Positions 16,751 to 24,651 of a stretch of 64,000 nucleotides of DNA are shown here, piece by piece. The position numbers and the translations under genes were made by a program. The notes under the pieces were generated by a model. That model worked only from the letters and a program-made list of their open reading frames with translations. It was not told where the DNA came from and did no database searches. The number at the start of each line of letters is the position of its first letter. Positions within the stretch are counted from its first letter, which is position 1. Source of the DNA: Bradyrhizobium sp. AZCC 2262 (GTDB taxonomy: Bacteria > Pseudomonadota > Alphaproteobacteria > Rhizobiales > Xanthobacteraceae); assembly GCF_036924535.1 (NCBI RefSeq), contig NZ_JAZHRT010000001.1:2232001-2296000 (forward strand), in the 5' to 3' direction.

Positions 16751-17530
16751 ATGAAAAAGATCCCTGTCTATGTGAACCCGTACGATAAGGTCCATTTTGG
16801 ACCGTCGACTGTCATGACTCTGCACCGCTTCGGCATTTTCGATCCCGACGTCGCGCGCAGGGTCCCGACGCTGTCGCCTTTTTCTGCGAAGCTGACAGCT
16901 CATCTTCGTTCCCAAGCAATCCCCTTCGAACCCGTCGCCGAGCAGGGCGTTGGCAATGCGCCGCGTGGAAAGGTGCCTTTCATCACGGTCGATGGCGTGA
17001 AAGTCGCCGATTCCGACCTGGTCATCGGCTTTCTGAAGACCGCCTTTCCAGATCCCGACGCCGGTTTGAGCGACCATCAGCGCGCTGTCGGCCACCTCGT
17101 CCAGCGTACGCTGGAGGACCACCTCTATTGGATCGCGCTGATCTACGAGTTCTATGATCAAGAAGGTTCGGACTGGTTCTTCGAGCATGCCTTCGGCGGA
17201 ATGGGCCCCGGCCTTCAGGGGCTGCGGGACGACATGGAAGACCGCACCTACAAGCAGGGCATCGCGCGTTATACGCCCGACGAAATCGTGGACAAGGCGT
17301 CCAAGGACCTCGCGGCCGTCGCCGAAATTCTGGGCGAAAATCGGTATCTTCTCGGGACCGACCGGCCGACGTCTTTTGACGCGGTCGTCTTCGGAATGAC
17401 CATCCTGGTCTATCAGCTCCGCGAGATGCATCCCAGGCTGACCGACTACGCCCGAAGCCTCCCGAACCTCACACAGTACATCGGCAATTTCCTTACCGAG
17501 TTCTTCCCCGACCTCGATCGCGACTTCTAG
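16751..17530 (+). CDS. Glutathione S-transferase-like protein (Fax/metaxin-type)
   Basis: 259 residues. A thioredoxin-like N-terminal half contains SPFSAKLTAHLRSQ and NAPRGKVPFITVDGVKVADS, typical of the failed-axon-connections/GST_N_6 branch. The helical C-terminal half contains GTDRPTSFDAVVFG. Members may conjugate or reduce electrophilic substrates. The start follows GAAGGA about nine bases upstream; a GTG one codon earlier is less likely. It is the first gene of a three-gene operon with an aldehyde dehydrogenase (54 bases on) and a GMC oxidoreductase. Confidence 0.78.
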   Translation: MKKIPVYVNPYDKVHFGPSTVMTLHRFGIFDPDVARRVPTLSPFSAKLTAHLRSQAIPFEPVAEQGVGNAPRGKVPFITVDGVKVADSDLVIGFLKTAFPDPDAGLSDHQRAVGHLVQRTLEDHLYWIALIYEFYDQEGSDWFFEHAFGGMGPGLQGLRDDMEDRTYKQGIARYTPDEIVDKASKDLAAVAEILGENRYLLGTDRPTSFDAVVFGMTILVYQLREMHPRLTDYARSLPNLTQYIGNFLTEFFPDLDRDF

Positions 17531-17584
17531 GTCTATTGCCTAGAGTTTGCGGAGTCCTGGCTTTTATTTGAAGGAAACACGCTC

Positions 17585-19066
17585 ATGGTCCAGCAATCCG
17601 TTCCGGCTGACTCTGTGTCAGCGCTTCGCGAGAGTGCTCTCGCTGCCGCCAGCGTCCGCGGCATTTTTACAAACCTGATCGACGGAAAGAGTGTCGGTGC
17701 TCGCAACACCCTGGATGTTCTTGATCCCGCCACCGGCGAGCTGCTCGCCAGAGTGCCCGACATTGAGCACGACGGAATGGATGCAGCGTTCGCGGCCGCC
17801 CGCCGAGCCTTTTCCTCGTGGAGCAAACTGACCTGGGAGGCGCGACGATCGATCCTCGAGAAGGCGTTCGAGAATGTCAAAGCGCATCGTGAAGAGCTCG
17901 TCACCCTCCTCATGGCCGAGGGGGGGCGCCCGAGAAGCCTGGCCTTGTGGGAAGTCGCGGCTGTTTTGGATGACTTCGCGCCGGGCGTTCTCGCGCAAAG
18001 CCTGCCCGACGTGGAAACCACCCAACCGGGCGTTGGCCGGGTCACCCGGCACTATGCGCCCCTCGGCGTCGTGGCGGCCATCAGTCCCTGGAATCTCCCG
18101 TTACTTCTGTCGTACGACAAGGTCGTTCCCGCCCTGATCGCGGGCAACACAGTCGTCCTGAAGCCGTCTTTCTACACACCGCTGACCGTGTTGCGCGTCG
18201 CGGAACTGGTGCGGGACATTCTCCCCGCCGGCATCCTGAACGTGGTGACTGGAGGCGACAATGTCGGCCCCTGGATGACGTCCCACCCCGAAGCCGACAA
18301 GATCTCGTTCACGGGCTCCACGCAGACCGGCCGGCGGGTTTTCGAGTCCGCCTCCCAGACGCTGAAGCACCTGACCCTCGAGTTGGGCGGCAATGACGCC
18401 GGGATTGTGCTGCCGGACGTCGACGTTGATGCGGCGATCGCTCCCATTTTCTGGGGGATGTTCTTGGTAAACGGTCAGGGTTGCATCACCATCAAGCGGC
18501 TGTTGGTGCATGAAAGCCGCTACGACGAAGTGGCCGCGGCGCTCTCGAAATTTGCCGCCGAGCAAGTCCTGGGCGATGGATTCGATCCCGCCACCACGAT
18601 CGGCCCCATCCAAAACCGGGCGCAACTTCTGCGGCTGCAGGCGACCTGGGCGGCCATTCAAAAAGATGGCGTCGCCGTTCTTTACCGCGGCGATGAGATC
18701 GAAGGGAAAGGCAACTTCTTTCCAGTCACGATCCTCGACAACCCGTCCCCCCACGCCGACTACGTGAAGCTCGAAAACTTCGGTCCTCTTAGGTCGCTGA
18801 TCAAGTACGGCACCATCGACGAGGCGATCGAGATCGCCAATTCCACAGACTACGGGCTTGGGGGATCGGTTTGGGGCCGCGACCAGGCCGAGCTGGATGC
18901 GGTCGCTCATCGGATGGAGGCCGGGACCGTTTGGATCAACCAGCACTTGGTCGTAAATCCGAACGTGCCGTTCGGCGGTAACAAGGACTCGGGCTTTGGC
19001 GTGCAGTATGGCGCCGAAGGCCTGAAGGAATATTGTTACTTGCGCGTGATTTCAGCCAAGACCTGA
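17585..19066 (+). CDS. Aldehyde dehydrogenase (NAD(P)+)
   Basis: 493 residues, full family length. Catalytic Glu266 (LELGGND) and Cys300 (NGQGCITIKR) have the normal 34-residue spacing. The cofactor region SPWNLP and the ENFGPL motif are present. It oxidises an aldehyde to a carboxylate. Its position between a GST-like gene and a GMC alcohol dehydrogenase suggests a two-step alcohol to aldehyde to acid pathway; the substrate (aromatic, terpenoid or polyether alcohol) cannot be chosen from sequence. Confidence 0.92.
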   Translation: MVQQSVPADSVSALRESALAAASVRGIFTNLIDGKSVGARNTLDVLDPATGELLARVPDIEHDGMDAAFAAARRAFSSWSKLTWEARRSILEKAFENVKAHREELVTLLMAEGGRPRSLALWEVAAVLDDFAPGVLAQSLPDVETTQPGVGRVTRHYAPLGVVAAISPWNLPLLLSYDKVVPALIAGNTVVLKPSFYTPLTVLRVAELVRDILPAGILNVVTGGDNVGPWMTSHPEADKISFTGSTQTGRRVFESASQTLKHLTLELGGNDAGIVLPDVDVDAAIAPIFWGMFLVNGQGCITIKRLLVHESRYDEVAAALSKFAAEQVLGDGFDPATTIGPIQNRAQLLRLQATWAAIQKDGVAVLYRGDEIEGKGNFFPVTILDNPSPHADYVKLENFGPLRSLIKYGTIDEAIEIANSTDYGLGGSVWGRDQAELDAVAHRMEAGTVWINQHLVVNPNVPFGGNKDSGFGVQYGAEGLKEYCYLRVISAKT

Positions 19067-19198
19067 GGTCCATATCTGCGATTTGGCGTGAACTGCAACC
19101 GTCCTATCGGTTCACGCCAACGCCAAATCCCGCCCTATTTCAGCCGTCCCTCGCGCCAGCAATTGAAGCGGCCGGGAGATCAACCAGGAAAAAACCAA

Positions 19199-20830
19199 AT
19201 GACCTCAGTGTCCGATACCTTTGACTACATCGTAGTGGGAGCAGGCAGCGCCGGCTGCGTCGTGGCCAGCCGCTTGGTCAAAGACCATGGGGCGACGGTG
19301 TTGCTTTTGGAGGCCGGGCCGCTCGACGACAATATGCTGATCCACATGCCCGCTGGCGCCGTCAAAATCGTGTTCGGCAAATCGCCCTACATCAAGCGCT
19401 ACACTTCGACGCCCCAGCCCGCGCTCGAGGGGCGGGCCGTTGACATCATGCAAGGGAACGTCGTTGGCGGGGGAAGCTCGGTCAACGCCATGACCTACGC
19501 CCGCGGCTCCAAGGACGACTATGACCGTTGGAACACGTTATCCGGCGATGCGGGCTGGGGCTGGGACGACCTGGTCCCCTACTTCCGCAAGCAGGAGGGC
19601 AACGTCAGGCTGGAGAACGCCGCGCACAGTGGAGACGGGCCTCTCAAGGTTTCCGACCCGGCCTACATCTCCGAGGCCGCCAACATCTTCGTCCGGGCGC
19701 TGCAAAAACTGAAAGTCCCTTTCACCGACGATTTCACCGGCGGTCAGCTGCACGGCGTGGGGTACGAACAATCGACGACCTTTCGAGGAAAACGCCGCAG
19801 CTCGGCGGACTCGTTCTTGAGGCCGGTGATCGGCGACGAGCGGTTGACCCTGGTTACCGAAGCGAGGGCCAACCGGGTGCTGTTCGACGGTCAGCAGGCG
19901 ATCGGGATCGAATACGTCAAAGACGGGAAGGTCCATCAGGCGAAGGCGACGCATGAAGTCGTCTTGACGGCCGGGGCGTTCGCCACGCCCAAGCTCCTGA
20001 TGCTTTCAGGGATCGGACCCGCCGATCACCTGGCCCAGTTCGACATCCCAGTCGTCGCCGACCTGCCCGGCGTCGGCCAGAATCTGCAAGATCACAACGA
20101 AGTCTTTCTGTCGCTTTCGACGAAGGGCCCGTTTGGTTATTTCGGCGAGGACGCAGGGATCAAGCTGATCCGGAACGTCATTCAGTATTACGCTTTTGGC
20201 ACAGGCCCTATCGCTTCCACGGGATCCGAGACGATGGCGTTCGTCAATTTGGACGATCCCGCCGGGCCGCCCGATATCCAAATCTATTGCATTGGTCTGA
20301 TGTGGCCGACACTGACGGTCAAGCCACGCAACGCCGTTACGCTTCTGGCCAATTTGGTTCGCCCGCTTTCCTACGGGTCCGTCCGCTTGAAGTCGGCGCT
20401 TCCAGAGGATGACGCTGAGGTCGATCCGAATTGGATGAGCGATCCGGAGGACACACGACGCCTATTGAAGGCGCTAAAGTATCTCCGGACGATCGTCGCA
20501 ACAGCACCGTTCATTGACATCGTGGAAGAAGAGCTGTCGCCGGGACAGGCAATAACGGACGACGCGGAGCTCGTCGAATACATGAAAGCGACGACGCAGA
20601 GCAACTTTCACCCGGTCGGCACCTGCCGAATGGGCAGGGCGGAAGACCCCACGACCGTGGTCACGCCCGACTTGCGGGTCAAGGGGATAGACGGCCTTCG
20701 GGTCATGGACGCCTCCATTATGCCCAGGATCATCAGCGCCAACACGAACGCCACCGTCATGGCGGTCGCCGACAAGGGCGTCGATCTTCTGACTGGGACC
20801 TACACAGGGCGCGTTGCCGCCGCGCAGTAA
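19199..20830 (+). CDS. GMC-family FAD-dependent alcohol dehydrogenase
   Basis: 543 residues. The FAD-binding GAGSAG motif lies near residue 13, GMC signature 1 is around GNVVGGGSSVNAM, and the catalytic His471 lies in SNFHPVGTCRMG. The second active-site position is Asn (NTNAT near the C-terminus), as in choline/PEG-type dehydrogenases. The ATG at 19199 has AGGAA upstream; a longer frame to 19088 lacks family similarity. It probably produces the aldehyde used by the preceding dehydrogenase. Confidence 0.9.
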   Translation: MTSVSDTFDYIVVGAGSAGCVVASRLVKDHGATVLLLEAGPLDDNMLIHMPAGAVKIVFGKSPYIKRYTSTPQPALEGRAVDIMQGNVVGGGSSVNAMTYARGSKDDYDRWNTLSGDAGWGWDDLVPYFRKQEGNVRLENAAHSGDGPLKVSDPAYISEAANIFVRALQKLKVPFTDDFTGGQLHGVGYEQSTTFRGKRRSSADSFLRPVIGDERLTLVTEARANRVLFDGQQAIGIEYVKDGKVHQAKATHEVVLTAGAFATPKLLMLSGIGPADHLAQFDIPVVADLPGVGQNLQDHNEVFLSLSTKGPFGYFGEDAGIKLIRNVIQYYAFGTGPIASTGSETMAFVNLDDPAGPPDIQIYCIGLMWPTLTVKPRNAVTLLANLVRPLSYGSVRLKSALPEDDAEVDPNWMSDPEDTRRLLKALKYLRTIVATAPFIDIVEEELSPGQAITDDAELVEYMKATTQSNFHPVGTCRMGRAEDPTTVVTPDLRVKGIDGLRVMDASIMPRIISANTNATVMAVADKGVDLLTGTYTGRVAAAQ

Positions 20831-21151
20831 ACCTGCCCGGCCATAGGGACCACGCCTTGTCCACGACGCGAAGCCCGTCACCATCCTTCGGAATGGCGTG
20901 TACAGGACCTGAGCCACCAGGCTGCGGTGACAAGCCCCTGAAGGTTGCGTCGGCTTCCAGCAGTGTGCGACAGCCGGGGCGCAGCGAACTCGTGGGAGAG
21001 TGGCATCGTGAGCGGTTATGGAACGGCCGCTGTTGGCGCAAAGCGGCCGGTCAGGAGGAATGTCTGCTCCTGGGGGCAATCGATCAATCGATCACCTCAT
21101 TGGCAAGAGGGAGCAGCGGCCACCGGATGATATTTCGATATGACGCCGAGC
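20831..21151. other. Intergenic region with repeat copy 4
   Basis: No gene is supported. The only recognisable feature is the palindromic repeat at 21010-21052. It separates the convergent GMC gene and the leftward unknown gene. I see no clear terminator. Confidence 0.5.
21010..21052 (+). repeat. Palindromic dispersed repeat, copy 4 (best preserved)
   Basis: GGTTATGGAACGGCCGCTGT then TGGCGCAAAGCGGCCGGTC. CGGCCGCT pairs with AGCGGCCG across a TGGCGCA-type loop, giving a perfect short hairpin. This copy best shows the family structure. Confidence 0.75.
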
Positions 21152-22411
21152 TCACGGGTGCCAGGTCCCCATGTGCGCCGCGTGCGCCGGCCCGTAGGCG
21201 CCGGGACCAAAGAACCGGTCGTAGTAGTCGGTGTCGATATGATGAGCCTGCATCACCCACATCAGATGCATCGCATCGGTGCCGCCGGGAAAGCGGCCGT
21301 AAGTGTCGTATATGTAGTTGCAGATCGCCTTGGTGCAGTCGAGCCCTTCCGGGCTGATCCGGATCGCGCCGACGCGATGCTCCGCCTCTGACATACGGTG
21401 CGGTACGGGCCCCGTTTCCTTGCTGCCGCTTGACGGCGGCGCAAGCACGGCATCAACGGCCGCATCCATGGTCGGGTGATAGGGCGGACAGCTTGCCTCG
21501 AACACGCCGTCGAGCCCGACCGGATTGGCGAATGTCGTTCCGCCATTCACCGCGACGGTGCGGAAGCCCATGCGCCCAAGAATTTCGAGCGAGAGAAATC
21601 CGCAGTGCTTCCATCCGCCCAGCCCCAGAGCCTCGGTTGCCAGGAATATGTTCTGGCAGATTGCCGCGGGCTCGCTGAAGACGTAGTAGCAGGCCTGCCG
21701 CTCGACGATCGATAGCGGCAGCATCCGTTCGGCATCCAGGAAGCCGTCCTTCAGCCAGCGCTCTGTGCCGGCTGGCCGACAGCCGTGGCGGTCATCGATA
21801 ATGTTCATGCCCCCGCCCGCAGGCGCGTAGCGGCGCAGGGCGGGATCGACGAACTGCGCGATCAATGAGATCAACGACGCGCTCACATCGCATACCGGCA
21901 GAAACAGCGTCGAACCTGGCTGGTTCGAATCCCAAAGGTCGTGCCCGCTCATCGGCAGTATATGGCGCGGGATGTCGAGCCGTCCCCGGCGGATCTCCCG
22001 ACGCTGTGCTTGGTACGCTTCAAGGACCTTGGTGCGCTCGTCCGGGGTCTCGATCTCGCGCAGCTTGCTCGCCGCGACGTTGGCATCGAGGACATAAAGC
22101 CCTTCATCGTTGGTGAAGAAAAGCGCCGTTTGGCCGCCAGGCCGCGTCGTCGGGAATGTGCGGCCGCTGCGGCGACGGTAAGGTGCCGGCGTCGGCAGAT
22201 CCCAGAGCGCCAGTCCGGAAAATCCGGCGCCCGCGCCGACCAGCAGCGCTTCCTCGATCTCGCTCAGGGGGACCGGCGTGTGCGCGGACTTGTACCGGAA
22301 GGGCCCCTCCGGCATCTCGAAGCCGAGACCGAACCGCCGCGAGCGCCGGGCATAGAGGGCCTCGAACAGTGGGTAGCTCCAGGCCAGGTCCAGCAGTTCA
22401 GACGGTGTCAT
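21152..22411 (-). CDS. Hypothetical protein, possibly nitroreductase-like fold
   Basis: 419 residues, mostly globular, with no signal peptide or membrane segment. The N-terminal part has YARRSRRFGLGFEMPEG and LSEIEEALLVGAGAG, which recalls the RSRR and helix region of nitroreductase-like proteins (SagB/albonoursin type). A later part has CYYVFSEPAAICQNIFLATE and LGLGGWKHCGF. I cannot confirm a family. It is divergent from the MocR regulator at 22536 with 124 bases between, which is the usual position of a MocR target gene. Confidence 0.6.
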   Translation of the reverse strand: MTPSELLDLAWSYPLFEALYARRSRRFGLGFEMPEGPFRYKSAHTPVPLSEIEEALLVGAGAGFSGLALWDLPTPAPYRRRSGRTFPTTRPGGQTALFFTNDEGLYVLDANVAASKLREIETPDERTKVLEAYQAQRREIRRGRLDIPRHILPMSGHDLWDSNQPGSTLFLPVCDVSASLISLIAQFVDPALRRYAPAGGGMNIIDDRHGCRPAGTERWLKDGFLDAERMLPLSIVERQACYYVFSEPAAICQNIFLATEALGLGGWKHCGFLSLEILGRMGFRTVAVNGGTTFANPVGLDGVFEASCPPYHPTMDAAVDAVLAPPSSGSKETGPVPHRMSEAEHRVGAIRISPEGLDCTKAICNYIYDTYGRFPGGTDAMHLMWVMQAHHIDTDYYDRFFGPGAYGPAHAAHMGTWHP

Positions 22412-22535
22412 CAGCTCGATCCTCGCAGGAACCCGCGACCAGCGCGGAACGAGCAGAAACCTAGCTCTTTACTGGAATGGCAAGATGGTCCACTTTCGCT
22501 CATTGTAGCAGACCACTTGTGACTGACTTTTTCCC

Positions 22536-24008
22536 ATGACATTGCGCGGATGGGCCGATCTCTACGCTTGGCAGCTCGATCGGGCGAGCCGCACGCCGCT
22601 CACTCGGCAGATCTACATGCAGGTGCGCTCCGCCGTGCTGTCCGGCGCGCTCCGTCCGGGCACGCGGATGCCGTCCTCCCGGGCCATGGCATCGAAGCTC
22701 GGCGTGGCGCGTGCATCCGTGGTCTTGGCGTATGAGCACCTGCTCGCCGAAGGCTATGTAGAGAGCCGCCACGGCTCTGGCACGTTCATCGCGGGCGATC
22801 TGACCGGCCTTGCATCACGACGTCGCGGCGTTCCGCGCGCGACAAAGCGCGCCGTGCCGATATCGGCGCAGACCTTTTCCGACTTCGAGCGATCGGCGCT
22901 GCAGAGCGACGCCCGCCCGTTCAACACCGGCCGCACGCTGATCGATGCCCGGACCGCCGAGACGTGGCGCAGCCTGACCCATCGCGCGGTGCGCCGGTTC
23001 GGCGCGAATGATCTCGGCTACACCGATCCCGCCGGCCTGGCCGAGCTTCGCGAGAACATCAGTGACTATCTACGAGCGGCGCGCGCGGTGCGTTGCGACC
23101 CCGCGCAGATCGTCATCACGGCCGGCACCCAGCAAGCAATCGATATCGCAGTCCGTGTGCTGCTCGCGCCCGGCGACGAGGTGTGGGTCGAAGATCCTGG
23201 TTATCCGCTGACCCACGCGCAATTGCTGCTCGCCAAGGCGCGACCGCATCCCATTCCCGTCGATGCCCAAGGTCTGGTCGTCGACGCTGGCCTGCGCATG
23301 GCACCTCGGGCGCGCGTCGCGTTCGTCACACCCTCGCATCAGTTTCCGACCGGCGTTGCGCTGTCCATGGCGCGGCGCCTGGAGCTGTTGGCGTGGGCGC
23401 GGCAGAGCGGCGCGTTCATTGTCGAGGATGACTACACCAGCGAGTTCCGCTATTCGGGGCCGCCGCTCGCATCACTGCAGGGTCTCGATGACACCGAGCA
23501 GGTGATTTACGTCGGCACGCTCAACAAGGCGTTATTTCCAGGTCTGCGCATTGGTTACGCCGTGGTGCCGCGCGCACTGCTGCAGGCCTTTGTAGGCACG
23601 CGCTATCTCGTCGATCGCCAACCCGCGACGCTGCAGCAGGCGGTCGTTTCCGAGTTCATGCAACAAGGCCATTTCGCTGCGCACATTCGTCGCATGCGCC
23701 AGCTATATCGCGACCAGCGCGACGCGCTGGCGGAGACACTGATGCGGCGCGCAGCGGATCGGCTCGAAGTTGCGGTGCCCGATCAGGGCATGCACCTTGT
23801 CGCCTATCTGCGCGATGGATCGTCTGACCTCGCTGTCGAGGCCAGCGCCCAACGCGCCGGTATCGTCGTGCGCGCAATCAGCCGTTTCTATCGCGCAGCG
23901 CAACCCCGCGCAGGTCTCATGCTGGGGTTTAGCGGGTTTCCGCGGCAGTCGATCGTACCGTCGGCCGCTCGGCTGGCGACACTCCTCGACAAGCGTGTCC
24001 GAGCTTAG
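22536..24008 (+). CDS. MocR/GntR-type regulator with aminotransferase-like domain
   Basis: 490 residues. The N-terminal GntR winged helix (about residues 1-85) has PSSRAMASKLGVARASVVLA and HGSGTF. It is followed by a fold-type I aminotransferase domain with ITAGTQQAIDIAVRVLL, VEDPGYP and the PLP lysine Lys331 in GTLNKALFPG. Members sense PLP or an amino compound and control an adjacent gene. It is divergent from the unknown gene at 21152-22411, its likely target. Confidence 0.88.
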   Translation: MTLRGWADLYAWQLDRASRTPLTRQIYMQVRSAVLSGALRPGTRMPSSRAMASKLGVARASVVLAYEHLLAEGYVESRHGSGTFIAGDLTGLASRRRGVPRATKRAVPISAQTFSDFERSALQSDARPFNTGRTLIDARTAETWRSLTHRAVRRFGANDLGYTDPAGLAELRENISDYLRAARAVRCDPAQIVITAGTQQAIDIAVRVLLAPGDEVWVEDPGYPLTHAQLLLAKARPHPIPVDAQGLVVDAGLRMAPRARVAFVTPSHQFPTGVALSMARRLELLAWARQSGAFIVEDDYTSEFRYSGPPLASLQGLDDTEQVIYVGTLNKALFPGLRIGYAVVPRALLQAFVGTRYLVDRQPATLQQAVVSEFMQQGHFAAHIRRMRQLYRDQRDALAETLMRRAADRLEVAVPDQGMHLVAYLRDGSSDLAVEASAQRAGIVVRAISRFYRAAQPRAGLMLGFSGFPRQSIVPSAARLATLLDKRVRA

Positions 24009-24137
24009 CTACATGGTCGAAGCCGCTGACGAGCATCACCGGCTGGCGCCGTATTTGACGCGGACTGCTGGCATGGCGGCGCGGTTCTGGATAGAGCCGG
24101 ATGGCCGGCATGCAGTAGCAGAGAAACCCTGAGATCG

Positions 24138-24174
24138 ACTTTCGCGAGATTTTTCGCGTTGTTCGATTTTCGAC
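24138..24174 (+). repeat. Copy of the MITE-like right end
   Basis: ACTTTCGCGAGAT, then GTTCGATTTTCGAC after a short variable part, matches 5628-5663. It sits directly before the SDR fragment, so it probably marks the junction that truncated that gene. Confidence 0.5.
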
Positions 24175-24182
24175 AGACGGGG

Positions 24183-24401
24183 CTGATCAATCGTCCCGCT
24201 CGGCTGGTTTATCTCAGCAGCGGCCTGCATCGCGGCGGGGAGGGTTCGCTGCGGGACCTCGATTGGCCGAAGCGGACCTGGGATCCGGCAAAGGCCTACG
24301 CCGAAAGCAAGCTGCAGGTCGTCGCGCTGGCATTCGCAGTGGCGCGACGCTGGCCGCAGGCCTTGAGCAATGCGGTCGATCCCGGCTGGGTGCGCACGAA
24401 G
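24183..24401 (+). pseudogene. SDR internal fragment
   Basis: About 73 codons encode the central part of a short-chain dehydrogenase: RLVYLSSGLHRGG, then AKAYAESKLQ (YxxxK) and NAVDPGWVRTK. The cofactor-binding N-terminus and the C-terminus are missing. The left break coincides with the repeat at 24138-24174 and the right break is near 24401. From there to the next gene at 24652 I see nothing assignable. Confidence 0.7.
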
Positions 24402-24651
24402 CGCCAGAGGCGGAGTTGTAATTCGCCTCAGGTAAAGGGTTTTGCAGATAAGTTCCACGGCCGATGCAACGATAGCTAGGTCGATGTCGACCTCAAAGCC
24501 TATGTCGGGATAATTCCAACTGACACGTGGATGATCGGCAAGATCAAGATTTACAGCGCCCGGATGAATCCAAGGAAGCGTAGAAAGTGGATAACTAGTA
24601 TTTTGTTGGCGATTCGCAGCAGCCAGGTTCTCGAATGACGATGGAAGTCTC

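Noticed and set aside
20757..21041. A minus-strand frame over the end of the GMC gene (HAIPKDGDGLRVVD).
   Set aside because: It overlaps the coding end of the GMC gene and the palindromic repeat, with no family similarity that I can defend.
24409..24651. A minus-strand reading with a plausible-looking stretch (LDLADHPRVSWNYPDIGFEV).
   Set aside because: No start, no recognisable family and overlap with the leader of the helicase gene; left unassigned.
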